Shown: piece by piece, positions 51,535 through 60,880 of the stretch | Position numbering within the stretch: the stretch's first letter is position 1 | Layout: the number at the start of each line of letters is the position of its first letter | From: Devosia beringensis | GTDB taxonomy: Bacteria; Pseudomonadota; Alphaproteobacteria; Rhizobiales; Devosiaceae | Assembly (NCBI RefSeq): GCF_014926585.1 | Contig: NZ_CP045422.1 | Coordinates: 2,944,001-3,008,000, forward strand | Reading direction: 5' to 3' | Length of the DNA stretch: 64,000 bases | Position numbers and translations under genes: made by a program | Notes under the pieces: generated by a model | The model's input: only the letters and a program-made list of their open reading frames with translations | Database searches by the model: none | What the model was told of the DNA's origin: nothing

Positions 51535-52629
51535 ATGACTAGTAACGGCAAGACGGGCGTTATTGCCTCGCCGCGCGCCATGCGCATCGTGATGGACGGC
51601 ATTGGCAGTGAGCTGCAGAGCTACGCCACCAACAATCTGCAGATCGTCAAGCAGACCAAGTTGCTGGCCATCAATGCCATTATCGAGGCCGCGCGGGCGG
51701 GCGACGCCGGCAAGGGCTTTGCGGTGGTGGCCGACGAGGTGCAGCACCTGGCCGAGCGGGCCGCCGATATCGCGGTGCGCTTCCAGGATGTGCTGATGGG
51801 GCGGATCTCGCTCAGCCGGACGATGAGCGAAACGCTGGTCGAGGAGATGGAAGGGGTCCGTCTGGTCGATCTGGCGCAGACGCTGGTGCAGCTGATCGTG
51901 CGCAACCTCTATGAGCGGACCGCCGACGTGCGCTGGTGGGCCACCGATACGGCGTTCTGGGAGGCATTGGACGAGCCGGAACCGGGCAGGCTGGCCTTTG
52001 CCGCCGACCGGCTGGCGACGATCAACCGCTTCTACAGCGTCTACTGCGACCTGGTGCTGACCGATGCGCGCGGCAGGGTGGTGGCCAGCGCCAATGGCGC
52101 GCATGCCAAGCAGCTGCTGGGGCAGGACTTTTCGCGCGAGGCCTGGTTCCGGCAGGCGCTGGCGACCAAGAGCGGCGACGATTATGCGGTGGGCGAGGTG
52201 ATGGAAAGCGCCGCGCATGGCGGGCGCGAAGTGCTGGTCTACAGCACGGCGGTGCGCAGCCAGGGCCGGGCAGACGGCGCCGTGCTGGGGACGCTGGGCG
52301 TCTATTTCGACTGGCAGGCGCAGGGCCGCTCTATCGTCGAGACCGAGGCCGCCCTGCCGCCCAAGATCGCCGAACGCACCGAGGTGATGCTGCTCGACGC
52401 GCGCAACAGGATGATTGCCACGACCAGTTCGGCGCATCGTTTCGCCAGCTTCGACCTGCGCCATGAGGGGCGGGCGCGCGGCAGCTATTATGACGGCAAT
52501 GGCAATATCGTCGCCTTCGCCAAGACCCTGGGCTACCAGGAATATGACGGGCTGGGCTGGTGGGGCGTGGTGGTGCAGCGCACCGAGCAGGACGACACGA
52601 TCAAGCAGGCGCTGGGGCTCACCGGCTAG
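51535..52629 (+). CDS. Soluble chemoreceptor-like protein: short MCP signalling hairpin followed by a cache-type sensor
   Basis: This 364-residue protein has no membrane segment. Near its N-terminus it has the conserved MCP hairpin tip ([38 protein letters not shown], about residues 40-77). A sensor region of the cache/PAS-like type fills residues about 130-350 ([64 protein letters not shown]). The order is the reverse of a classical receptor and the signalling coiled coil is very short. No Che genes are nearby. It may contact CheA/CheW or a kinase in the cytoplasm. ATG 51535 has no strong ribosome site. Confidence 0.8.
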   Translation: MTSNGKTGVIASPRAMRIVMDGIGSELQSYATNNLQIVKQTKLLAINAIIEAARAGDAGKGFAVVADEVQHLAERAADIAVRFQDVLMGRISLSRTMSETLVEEMEGVRLVDLAQTLVQLIVRNLYERTADVRWWATDTAFWEALDEPEPGRLAFAADRLATINRFYSVYCDLVLTDARGRVVASANGAHAKQLLGQDFSREAWFRQALATKSGDDYAVGEVMESAAHGGREVLVYSTAVRSQGRADGAVLGTLGVYFDWQAQGRSIVETEAALPPKIAERTEVMLLDARNRMIATTSSAHRFASFDLRHEGRARGSYYDGNGNIVAFAKTLGYQEYDGLGWWGVVVQRTEQDDTIKQALGLTG

Positions 52630-52635
52630 CCGCCT

Positions 52636-53529
52636 TCAGCTCTCCCTGGGATAGGCGACATAGGCGAAGCGCGCGCTGTCGGGGGCCCAGGAATTGACGT
52701 TGATGGTGCCCTGACCGCCGAAAAACGCCACGATGTCGCGCTTGTCGCTGCCATCGGGGCGCATGGCGCGCAGGATAACCTGCTTGTCGGCCGGATGGCC
52801 CTGGGTGCCGGGCGGATAGCTCAGATAGACCACTATGGTGCCGTCGGGCGATGGATGGGGGAACCAGTTCACCCGCTCGTCGTCGGTCAGCTGCTGCACA
52901 GCGCTGCCGTCGGCCCGCATGCGGAAGCACTGGGCGTGGCCGGGCGAATTGCGCTCGGAATTGAAATAGAGCCATTGCCCGTCGGGGGAATATTCCGGGC
53001 CGTCATGCGGCGCGTCGAGATCGGTGAGGCGCGTGTCTGGACCGCCGGCGGCGGGAATGGTGAAGATGTTGATCCGGCGGGTGCCATGCGGCGCCTCGAC
53101 GGCGACATAGGACAAGGTCAGTCCATCCGGGCTGATGCCATGCAGGTAATAGTGGTGCGGCGTGGCGTGGCTGTTGGAGACGCGGCGCGGCGTGCCGCCC
53201 GAAAGCGGCACGGCATAGAGATGGCCGTCATCGGCGCTGACATAGACGGTCTGACCATCGGGGGCGAGCACGTGGTCATTGTTGAGATCGCGGCGGTCAC
53301 CGGTATCTATGCGGACCGGGGTGCCGCCGCTCGCCGGGATGCGCCAGAGCTCGCCGCCGGCATTGAAGACCAGGGTCTGGCCGTCGGGCGTCCAGTTGGG
53401 CGCCTCGATGACCTCATCGGCGGTGAAGATGACGGTGCGGTCGCTGCCATCGGCATTGATGATGGTCAGTTCGGCGCGCTGGCCGGCGGCAAGGCTGCGG
53501 CCGCGGCGGGCAAAGACGGGTTTGGTCAA
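52636..53529 (-). CDS. TolB-like beta-propeller protein
   Basis: This 297-residue protein has six or so WD40-like/PD40 blades (SPDGQWLYFNSER, APDGQTVYVSADDGHLY, TPDGQTLVFNAGGELW), the TolB C-terminal-type propeller. It has no signal peptide, so it is cytoplasmic, unlike TolB of the Tol-Pal system. It may act as a scaffold or lactonase-like enzyme in sugar metabolism. It converges on the chemoreceptor-like gene with 6 bases between stops, and no operon partner is visible. Confidence 0.82.
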   Translation of the reverse strand: MTKPVFARRGRSLAAGQRAELTIINADGSDRTVIFTADEVIEAPNWTPDGQTLVFNAGGELWRIPASGGTPVRIDTGDRRDLNNDHVLAPDGQTVYVSADDGHLYAVPLSGGTPRRVSNSHATPHHYYLHGISPDGLTLSYVAVEAPHGTRRINIFTIPAAGGPDTRLTDLDAPHDGPEYSPDGQWLYFNSERNSPGHAQCFRMRADGSAVQQLTDDERVNWFPHPSPDGTIVVYLSYPPGTQGHPADKQVILRAMRPDGSDKRDIVAFFGGQGTINVNSWAPDSARFAYVAYPRES

Positions 53530-53553
53530 GGCGTTCTCCCGGCGACACTGGCG

Positions 53554-53586
53554 GCCGCTTCTGCCCGCACTATCGGCAGAAGCGGC
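53554..53586 (-). terminator. Terminator of the M16 peptidase pair
   Basis: Perfect 12-bp arms GCCGCTTCTGCC/GGCAGAAGCGGC with a 9-base loop, 15 bases past the second M16 stop. Confidence 0.8.
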
Positions 53587-53601
53587 TGCTTTGGCTAGTC
53601 G

Positions 53602-55035
53602 CTAGAAGGCGGGCGCGGGGGCCGCTTCAGGTGCAGGCGCTGGCTCGGGCGCCGGGCCCGGTTCAGGCGCGGCTTCAGGTTCGGGCGCAGCGTCGGTTGC
53701 CGGTGCGGGCGCCGCTTCAGGCGCCGGGCCCATCTGCAGGATGGTGGGCTTGGCGGTCAGCAGCTTGTCGGCCATGGCCTTGACGTCCGCGATGGTCACC
53801 GCGTCGATCATCTCGGCGCGGCGGGTGACGTAGTCGATGCCCAGATCCCAGCGCTGCAGGCTGATCATCGCATTGGCGATGGAGGAGGACGAGGTCAGCT
53901 CCTCGATCGGGTAGGAGCCGATGAGATATTGCTTGGCAGCGGCGAGTTCCTCGGGCGTGGGGCCCTGGGTGGCCATGTCGGCCACCACCTGCTCGATGAC
54001 GCCCAGCGTTTCGGCGGCGCGGTCGGCGCGGGTCGAGCTGCCGATGACCAGGGCATTGCTGTGCAGCTGATTGCTCAGATTGGCCGAGATACCATAGGTG
54101 AGGCCGCGCTTTTCGCGCACCTCGGTGGTGAGGCGCGAGCCAAAGGCGTCGCCGCCCAGGATATGGGTCATCAGATAGGCAGCGAAGTAGTCCGGATCGG
54201 CGCGCTCGAGGCCGGGATAGGCCATCAAGATGGTGGTCTGGGGCAGCGGGTATTCAACGCGCAGGTCCTGACCGAGGACCGGTTCGATATCGGCGATCGG
54301 CGCCAGGTCGGGTTCGGCCGGCAGGCTGGCGAAGAGGTCATCCAGCATGGCGGAGGCGGAATCGGCGTCGATGGCGCCGACAATGGCGACCTTGAGGTTG
54401 GCGCGGGCGAAGAGGGCCTGGTGGCGCTGGCGCAGGTCGTCGGCGGTGAGGCCGGCCAGGGTCTGCTGGGTGCCTTCGCCGCGCCGTGCATAGGGGTGGT
54501 CGCCATAGAGCGCGGTGGCCCATTGCTGCTGGGCGGCAGTGCCGGGATCCTGGGCGGCGGCGATGATGCCGGTGACCAGTTGGGCGCGCATGCGGTCGAT
54601 CGGGTTCTGGTCGAAGCGCGGGGATTCGATGGCCAGCTTGAGCAGGCCGATGGCGGCGTCGCGCTGGTCGGCCAGCATGCGCATGCTGCCATAGACGGCG
54701 TCGGTATCGGCGACAAAGCCCATTTCGGCGCCGGCATCATCGAGCGCGATCTGGAAGGCCTCGCTGTCCATGTCGCCGGCCCCCTCGTCGAACAGGGTGG
54801 TCAGCAGGGTGGTCAGGCCCTCCTTGCCCACGGGGTCCTGGGTGGTGCCGCCCTCAAAGGAGAAGCGGATGGTGACGATGGGAACGGCATAGTCCTCCAC
54901 CAGCCAGGCGTTGATGCCCTGGGGCGAGGTGATGTCCTGGAACTCCACCGCATAAGCGGGCAGAGCCGGCAGCAGGGCGGCGGACAGCAGAGCGAGAACG
55001 GCCAGCGGCCGGCGGAACAGGGTGGTGAGGGTCAT
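53602..55035 (-). CDS. M16-family peptidase-like protein, inactive partner (Zn motif missing), Pro/Ala/Glu tail
   Basis: This 477-residue periplasmic M16 protein has a signal peptide (LLSAALLPALPAYA-VEF) and two M16 halves (GGTTQDPVGKEGLTTLLTTLFDEGAG...; PDYFAAYLMTHILGGDAFGSRLTTEVREKRGLTYGI). The HxxEH zinc motif of the active subunit is absent where TTLLTTLFDEGAG stands, but the R/Y substrate residues of the C-terminal half are kept. This is the non-catalytic partner expected in heterodimeric M16 proteases. A low-complexity tail of about 40 Pro/Ala/Glu residues ends the protein. It follows the catalytic gene by 4 bases. Confidence 0.9.
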   Translation of the reverse strand: MTLTTLFRRPLAVLALLSAALLPALPAYAVEFQDITSPQGINAWLVEDYAVPIVTIRFSFEGGTTQDPVGKEGLTTLLTTLFDEGAGDMDSEAFQIALDDAGAEMGFVADTDAVYGSMRMLADQRDAAIGLLKLAIESPRFDQNPIDRMRAQLVTGIIAAAQDPGTAAQQQWATALYGDHPYARRGEGTQQTLAGLTADDLRQRHQALFARANLKVAIVGAIDADSASAMLDDLFASLPAEPDLAPIADIEPVLGQDLRVEYPLPQTTILMAYPGLERADPDYFAAYLMTHILGGDAFGSRLTTEVREKRGLTYGISANLSNQLHSNALVIGSSTRADRAAETLGVIEQVVADMATQGPTPEELAAAKQYLIGSYPIEELTSSSSIANAMISLQRWDLGIDYVTRRAEMIDAVTIADVKAMADKLLTAKPTILQMGPAPEAAPAPATDAAPEPEAAPEPGPAPEPAPAPEAAPAPAF

Positions 55036-55039
55036 GGAC

Positions 55040-56413
55040 TTATTGCGCTCCGGTGGCGGGCGGCAGCAGATAGCTGGTGACAGCGATGGCGGGATCGAGA
55101 TAGCGCGCGGCCACGGCCTGTACCTGTTCGGGCGTGACGGCGCGGATGCGGTCGGGCCATTGCGCAATGTCCTCGACGGTACCGCCGGTGGCCAGTTGGC
55201 TGCCATAGATCTGGGCCATGTTCTGCTGGGCGTCGCTGGCAAAGATCATGCCGCGCAGATAGCGCGCCTTGGCGCTGTCGAGCTCTTCCTGGGTGACGCC
55301 ATCGGCGATCAGCCGGGCCAGCTCGGCGTCGACGCCGGCTTCGACATCGGCCAGGGTATTGTCGCCCTGGGGCGCGCCATAGATGGAAAAGCCGCTCGGA
55401 TCATAGGCTCCGCCATCATAGCCGGCGCCGGCCTGGGCGGCGATGCCGGTCTTGACCACCAGCTCCTGGTAGAAGCGGCTGCGGCTGCCGCCGCCGAGGA
55501 TTTCCGAGAGCAGGTCGAGCGCCTCGGCCTCGCCGGGCTCGGCGGTGCGATAGGTGGGGACCAGCCAGGAGCGCATGAAGCTGGGGATGCCGACGCGCGG
55601 ATCGCTCAGGGTGACGGTGGCGCTGGTATTGCGCTCGGGCTCGATGGTGCGGACGCGCGGCGGCAGATCGGGGCCGCGCTCGAGCTGGCCATAGCTGGCT
55701 TCGGCCAGGCTGCGCACGGTATCGGCATCGACATCGCCGGCGACGACCAGCACGGCATTGTTGGGGGCATAATACTGATCATAGAAGGCGACGGCGTCGG
55801 TGCGGTTGAGCTGCTCCATCTCGTGCATCCAGCCGATGACGGGAATGCCATAGGGGTGGTTCTGGTAGAGCGTGGCGGCGAATTCCTCGGTGAGCAAAGC
55901 CTGGGGGCTGGATTCAACGCGCTGGCGGCGCTCCTCGAGCACCACGTCGCGCTCGGCGCCGATGACGTCTTCGCTCAGCACCAGGCCGCGCATGCGGTCG
56001 GCCTCGAAATCCATCATCTGGGCCAGGGCGTCGGCGGGGACGGTTTCGAAATAGGCGGTGACGTCAGGGGTGGTGAAGGCATTGAGGTTGCCGCCCAGGG
56101 CCGACACGGCGGTGTCGAGCGCGCCGGCGGGGTGGCGCTCGGTGCCCTTGAACATCAGGTGCTCGAAGAAATGGGCAATGCCGGACTTGCCGGCCGGCTC
56201 ATCGGCGCTGCCGACCTTGTACCAGACCATGTGGGTGACGACCGGGGCCCGGTGATCGGGGATCACCACCACTTCAAGGCCATTGTCGAGCACGAAGTAT
56301 TCGACCGCATTGTCCGCCGGCGTTGCGGCTGGCTGGGCCAGCGCCGGCTGCAGCAGCAGGGCGGCGCAGGTGAATGCCAGCACGGGGGCGGACAGGGCAG
56401 TTCGGGTGGTCAT
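55040..56413 (-). CDS. M16 zinc peptidase, catalytic subunit
   Basis: This 457-residue M16 metallopeptidase (processing-peptidase/PqqL-like) has a signal peptide (AALLLQPALA-QPA), the inverted zinc motif HFFEH (in SGIAHFFEHLMFKGTE) with the downstream ligand Glu in the ERDVVLEERRQR helix, and the second M16 domain (AEALDLLSEILGGGSRSRFYQELV). It degrades peptides in the periplasm with the non-catalytic partner encoded 4 bases downstream. The ATG at 56413 is chosen from the signal-peptide position; an upstream ATG-type start would add 21 residues. Confidence 0.93.
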   Translation of the reverse strand: MTTRTALSAPVLAFTCAALLLQPALAQPAATPADNAVEYFVLDNGLEVVVIPDHRAPVVTHMVWYKVGSADEPAGKSGIAHFFEHLMFKGTERHPAGALDTAVSALGGNLNAFTTPDVTAYFETVPADALAQMMDFEADRMRGLVLSEDVIGAERDVVLEERRQRVESSPQALLTEEFAATLYQNHPYGIPVIGWMHEMEQLNRTDAVAFYDQYYAPNNAVLVVAGDVDADTVRSLAEASYGQLERGPDLPPRVRTIEPERNTSATVTLSDPRVGIPSFMRSWLVPTYRTAEPGEAEALDLLSEILGGGSRSRFYQELVVKTGIAAQAGAGYDGGAYDPSGFSIYGAPQGDNTLADVEAGVDAELARLIADGVTQEELDSAKARYLRGMIFASDAQQNMAQIYGSQLATGGTVEDIAQWPDRIRAVTPEQVQAVAARYLDPAIAVTSYLLPPATGAQ

Positions 56414-56527
56414 CGGTAGGCTCCCGGGGAATGGATGGGGCAGGGATAGACGAGATGGCGACCCAGGGGGAAGCAATTATCCGTCAGTGCGGCAGGTACG
56501 GGGGCGATACGGCGAGAGTGCGGCGGT

Positions 56528-58717
56528 TCAGGCGGCGCGCACGGCATTGCCGCCGCCAAAACGCCGCACCAGATCCTCGGCGGCCTCCTGCAGCCGGAGC
56601 ACATCCTCGGGGCTGAAATCGCGCTTTTCGTAGTCGAGCAGCGCCAGCGCGCCAACGCAGGTGCTATCCTCGACTACCAGGGGCACGGCGGCATAGAGGT
56701 CGATGCCATTGGTCTGCAGATAGGCATTGTCACCCACCAGGGGATGGGGTGTCATGGAATGGACGATCAGCGGCTTGCGGGTCTCGGCGACGATGGTGGT
56801 GAGGCGGAAGGCGGCCTCGTCTTCGACATGGCGGTCATCATGCAGCAGGTTGATGGTGGCGAAGGGAATCTCGAAGCTGTCGGCAAGCTGCTGGATGGCC
56901 TGGCCGAGGGCGTCGTCGCCGCGACCGGCGCCGGCAAAGGGTTCGGTCCGTCCACTGTCCTGGCGCTCGCGGACTTCGAGCTGGCGCGCACTGGTCAGAA
57001 CGCCGTCAACGGCGTCGTCAAGCGAGCGGTAGATGGCGTCGACATGCAGGGTTTCGCTCGATTCGGGCGTGCTGAGATCGTTGAAGACACAGACCACGAT
57101 GCGCACATCGGGGGCCATGCGAGCCATGCGGCGGGCGACGTAACGGGTCTGGGCGCGGATGTCGTCGCCCATGAAGACCAGCACCATGGTGTCGACGCCC
57201 TCGAGATCGAGCCGGCCGATGGCTTCCTGGCGGACCGCCACGGGCGGCAGGACGCGGCTGGCAATGCCCTCATTGGCAAGGCGGATGCCCAGGACGGTGG
57301 CGGCGCATTCGTCGATCTCGTTGCGTCCGCCGATCAGCAGCATGCTGCTCTGTTCGGGCCAGTCGACCTTGGCGACATCGGCGACCAGGGCCTCGAAGGA
57401 TTGCACCAGCTGGCGGCGCTGCGGCAGCGCTTCGGGGCCATCGGCCAGCTCGCTGCTGGCGAGGCGGAGCGCGGGCATCAGGATATCGTCGAGATAGTGC
57501 TCGGTGGTGTGGGCCTCGATGTGATCCTCGGTCATCTCGATGGCGTCCTCGGTCGCGCCGCGCAGCATGCGCTGGTAGAGCCGTTCGGGCGGCGACAGCA
57601 CGGGCTCGCTGCCCAGCAGGGTTTCGAGGAACTGGAACTGCGGCAGGTGCCGGCCGATGACCACCAGGCACACGGTCATGGGCGTGGCGAGGATCAGCCC
57701 GATGGGGCCCCACATCGAGGCCCAGAACATGGCCGACAGCAGGATGGCGATGGCCGAGACACCGGTGCTCGAGCCATAGAGACGGGGCTCGATGACGTTG
57801 GCGGTGGTGAGGTCGAGTACCAGGAACAGGCCGACCGAAAGCAGCAGCATATTCCAGCCGGGATCGACGGCAAAGGCGAGCAGGAAGGGGACCACGGCGA
57901 TGATCAGGGCGCCGACAAAGGGGATGTAGCGGAAGAGGATGATCAGCAGGCCCCAGAGCATGGCGCTGGGCACCCCGATCAGCCAGAGGCCGATGCCAAA
58001 GATGGTGCCATAGATGGTGTTGACCGCCAGCTGGATCAGCAGGTAGCGGCCGACGCGCTGGCTGGCATCGGCGATGGCGATATTGGCCTTGGAATAGCGG
58101 CCACCGCTGACCAGGCGAATGAAGCGCTCCTGCAGGTCGCCGCGACCCATGAGCAGGAAGATCAGGAAGACGGTGACGATGGCCACGGTGGCGACCGGGC
58201 CGATGATCGAGCCAAGCACCGAGCTGAGAATGCTCAGGGGCCCGATCTCGTTGGAGATGGTCACCGGAATGGGAGCGCCCGGCAGGGTCTCGCGCGGGCC
58301 GCTGACCTGCTGGCTCAAGCCGTCAACGGCATGGTTGATCTGGTCGAGGATGGTGTTGTCGCCGAACTGGGCCTGGAGGCCGGCGATCTTGGCGGAAATG
58401 GTTTCCTGGTAGCCGGGCAGTTCCACGCCCAGCTTCATCACCTGGGTACCGGCCAGGTAGGCAAAGCCGCCCAGGGCCGTGAGCGCCAGCATCACCGAGA
58501 AGATGACGGCGATGGGATCGGGCAGGTGCAGCCGGCGGTTGAGCGAGGTGACCAGCGGCGCCAGGGCAAAGGCAAGCAGCGTCGCCAGCACTAGCGGCAC
58601 GAGGATGCCGGCGCCGAGATAAAGCAGCGCCGCAATGAGCGCAAAGGTCGCCACGCTTTCAAAAACGCTGAGGCGACGCGATGGTCTGGACGGAAACGGC
58701 AGTTGACGCTGTGACAA
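56528..58717 (-). CDS. AI-2E-type permease fused to a Rossmann-like sensory region and a GAF domain
   Basis: This 729-residue protein has the eight-helix AI-2E/PerM domain in its first half (ending GPIGLILATPMTVCLVVIGRHLPQF). A cytoplasmic part of about 350 residues follows: an alpha/beta stretch that resembles a B12-binding-like sensory fold (GGRNEIDECAATVLGIRLANEGIASRVLPP ... DTMVLVFMGDD) and a C-terminal GAF-like domain (about 600-725, FEIPFATINLLHDDRH, LYAAVPLVVEDSTCVGALALLDYEKRDFSPEDVLRL). TTG 58717 follows GAGGG and is preferred; GTG 58780 is possible. Function is unknown; it could be a gated exporter. Confidence 0.82.
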   Translation of the reverse strand: MSQRQLPFPSRPSRRLSVFESVATFALIAALLYLGAGILVPLVLATLLAFALAPLVTSLNRRLHLPDPIAVIFSVMLALTALGGFAYLAGTQVMKLGVELPGYQETISAKIAGLQAQFGDNTILDQINHAVDGLSQQVSGPRETLPGAPIPVTISNEIGPLSILSSVLGSIIGPVATVAIVTVFLIFLLMGRGDLQERFIRLVSGGRYSKANIAIADASQRVGRYLLIQLAVNTIYGTIFGIGLWLIGVPSAMLWGLLIILFRYIPFVGALIIAVVPFLLAFAVDPGWNMLLLSVGLFLVLDLTTANVIEPRLYGSSTGVSAIAILLSAMFWASMWGPIGLILATPMTVCLVVIGRHLPQFQFLETLLGSEPVLSPPERLYQRMLRGATEDAIEMTEDHIEAHTTEHYLDDILMPALRLASSELADGPEALPQRRQLVQSFEALVADVAKVDWPEQSSMLLIGGRNEIDECAATVLGIRLANEGIASRVLPPVAVRQEAIGRLDLEGVDTMVLVFMGDDIRAQTRYVARRMARMAPDVRIVVCVFNDLSTPESSETLHVDAIYRSLDDAVDGVLTSARQLEVRERQDSGRTEPFAGAGRGDDALGQAIQQLADSFEIPFATINLLHDDRHVEDEAAFRLTTIVAETRKPLIVHSMTPHPLVGDNAYLQTNGIDLYAAVPLVVEDSTCVGALALLDYEKRDFSPEDVLRLQEAAEDLVRRFGGGNAVRAA

Positions 58718-58852
58718 GGCAGTTGATCCCTCTTGGCTGCAGCAACGCAGCACCGCCCGGTCCGTTCCGATCCTGCGCACAGACGTTGCCCCGAGGGGCG
58801 GCTTGGCCTACATAGACGGCAAATTCGACACTGCGGAGAGGTCAGCACGCGC

Positions 58853-60508
58853 ATGGCACGCCAATTCATCTATCACATGGACGGAATGTCCAAGGCCTAT
58901 GCCGGCGGCAAGAAGGTCCTCGACAATATCCACCTGTCCTTCTACCCCGATGCCAAAATTGGTGTCCTCGGTCCCAATGGTTCGGGCAAGTCGACCCTGC
59001 TCAAGATCATGGCCGGCATCGACACCGAATTCCAGGGCGAAGCCTGGGTCGCCCAGGGCGCCAAGGTGGGCTATCTCAGCCAGGAGCCCGAGCTCGACCC
59101 GGCGCTCAATGTGCTGGGTAATGTCATGACCGGCGTCAAGGAGAAGAAGGCCGTCATCGATCGCTATAACGAGCTGATGATGGACTATTCGGACGAGACC
59201 GCCGACGAGGCATCCAAGCTGCAGGACCAGATCGACGCGGAAAACCTCTGGGATCTGGAAAGCCAGGTCGAAGTGGCCATGGAAGCCCTGGGCTGCCCGC
59301 CGGCCGATGCCGATGTGACCAAGCTCTCGGGTGGCGAACGCCGCCGTGTGGCGCTGTGCGCGCTGCTGCTGAGCAAGCCCGACCTGCTGCTGCTCGACGA
59401 GCCGACCAACCATCTCGATGCCGAAACCACCGCCTGGCTGGAACGCCACCTGCGCGAATTTGCCGGCGCCGTGCTGATCATCACCCATGATCGCTACTTC
59501 CTCGACAATGTCACCGGCTGGATCCTCGAGCTCGATCGCGGCCGCGGCGTGCCCTATGAGGGCAATTACTCGGCTTACCTCACGGCCAAGGCCAAGCGCT
59601 TTGCCCAGGAAAAGAGCGAAGACGCAGCGCGCGCCAAGGTGCTCGATCGCGAGCGCGAATGGATGGGGCAGTCGCCGCAGGCGCGCCAGTCCAAGTCCAA
59701 GGCCCGCCTCAAGTCCTATGAAGAGCTGGTCAAGATCAACGAGGCCCGCATGCAGTCGGGCGTCGCGCAGATCATCATTCCGGCCGGCGAGCGGCTGGGG
59801 CAGAACGTCATCGACATCGAGGGGTTGTCCAAGTCCTATGGCGATCGCCTGCTGATCGACAATCTCAGCTTCAAGGTGCCGCCGGGCGGCATTGTCGGCA
59901 TCATCGGCCCCAATGGCGCGGGCAAGACCACGCTGTTCCGCATGATGACCGGTCAGGAAGTCCCCGATGCCGGCACGGTCACCGTCGCCGACACGGTCAA
60001 GATGGGCTATGTCGACCAGAGCCGCGATAGCCTCGACCCCAACAAGACCGTATGGCAGGAAATCTCGGAAGGCGACGAAATCCTCCTGCTGGGCAAGCGC
60101 GAGGTGAACTCACGCGCCTATACGAGCTCGTTCAACTTCAAGGGCGGCGACCAGCAGCAGAAGGTGGGCAATCTCTCGGGCGGCCAGCGCAACCGCGTGC
60201 ACCTGGCCAAGATGCTCAAGAGCGGCTCCAACGTGCTGCTGCTCGATGAGCCCACCAATGATCTGGACACCGAAACCCTCGCCGCGCTCGAAGAGGCGCT
60301 CGAGGAATTTGCCGGCTGCGCCATCATCATCAGCCATGATCGCATGTTCCTCGACCGGCTGGCCACGCATATGCTGGCCTTCGAGGGCAATAGCCATGTC
60401 GAATGGTTCGAAGGCAATTTCGCGGACTATGAGGCGGACAAGATCCGCCGGCTTGGGGCGGATGCGGTCAATCCAAAACGCGCGACATACAAGCCGCTGA
60501 CAAGGTAA
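58853..60508 (+). CDS. ettA: Energy-dependent translational throttle protein EttA (ABC-F)
   Basis: This 551-residue ABC-F protein has two ATPase domains with no membrane part. Walker A copies are GPNGSGKST (40-48) and GPNGAGKTT (second half); both signature LSGGERRR/LSGGQRNR and Walker B LLLLDEPTNHLD/VLLLDEPTNDLD are intact. The arm and linker (DREREWMGQSPQARQSKSKARLKSYEEL) match EttA. It binds the ribosomal E site and gates elongation according to ADP/ATP. The start MARQFIYHMDGMSKAY is family typical. A clear terminator follows. Confidence 0.96.
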   Translation: MARQFIYHMDGMSKAYAGGKKVLDNIHLSFYPDAKIGVLGPNGSGKSTLLKIMAGIDTEFQGEAWVAQGAKVGYLSQEPELDPALNVLGNVMTGVKEKKAVIDRYNELMMDYSDETADEASKLQDQIDAENLWDLESQVEVAMEALGCPPADADVTKLSGGERRRVALCALLLSKPDLLLLDEPTNHLDAETTAWLERHLREFAGAVLIITHDRYFLDNVTGWILELDRGRGVPYEGNYSAYLTAKAKRFAQEKSEDAARAKVLDREREWMGQSPQARQSKSKARLKSYEELVKINEARMQSGVAQIIIPAGERLGQNVIDIEGLSKSYGDRLLIDNLSFKVPPGGIVGIIGPNGAGKTTLFRMMTGQEVPDAGTVTVADTVKMGYVDQSRDSLDPNKTVWQEISEGDEILLLGKREVNSRAYTSSFNFKGGDQQQKVGNLSGGQRNRVHLAKMLKSGSNVLLLDEPTNDLDTETLAALEEALEEFAGCAIIISHDRMFLDRLATHMLAFEGNSHVEWFEGNFADYEADKIRRLGADAVNPKRATYKPLTR

Positions 60509-60514
60509 GACTGG

Positions 60515-60539
60515 AGGCGGGCGACGAGCCCGCCTTTTT
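60515..60539 (+). terminator. Intrinsic terminator of ettA
   Basis: AGGCGGGC/GCCCGCCT arms with GACGA loop and a T5 run, directly after the ettA stop and before the next start. Confidence 0.92.
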
Positions 60540-60553
60540 GCTGTGGGGACAGT

Positions 60554-60880
60554 ATGAAAATATTGATTTTGGGGACGGCCCTGATTTGGGGTGCAATGGT
60601 GGGCGCTGCATCGGCCGAGCCGGGGCAGTGTTCGGTGAGTGGATTTGAGACGTTTGATTGCGAGCTGGCCCATGATGGCGGCGGACTGACCTTTGCGCTG
60701 CCGGACGGGCGGGTGTTTGCCTTTGCCCTGGTCAGCGAGAGCGAGGGGCTGGGCTATATCGGGGAGGCCGAGGCGCTTTATCCCGAGGAACTGGGCGCGA
60801 TGACGCCGGCGGCGGATGCGCCGGGCTGCTGGATTGGCGGCAAGGACGGTTTTGCCTTCTGCGCGCAGGTTGCCCAATAA
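60554..60880 (+). CDS. Small exported cysteine-containing protein, unknown
   Basis: This 108-residue protein has a signal peptide (ILGTALIWGAMVGAASA-EPG). The mature part has four cysteines (QCSV, FDCEL, GCWIGG, FCAQ), which could form two disulfides in the periplasm, and an acidic composition. No family is recognised. The TAATG overlap with the following alpha/beta hydrolase gene shows coupled translation. Confidence 0.75.
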   Translation: MKILILGTALIWGAMVGAASAEPGQCSVSGFETFDCELAHDGGGLTFALPDGRVFAFALVSESEGLGYIGEAEALYPEELGAMTPAADAPGCWIGGKDGFAFCAQVAQ

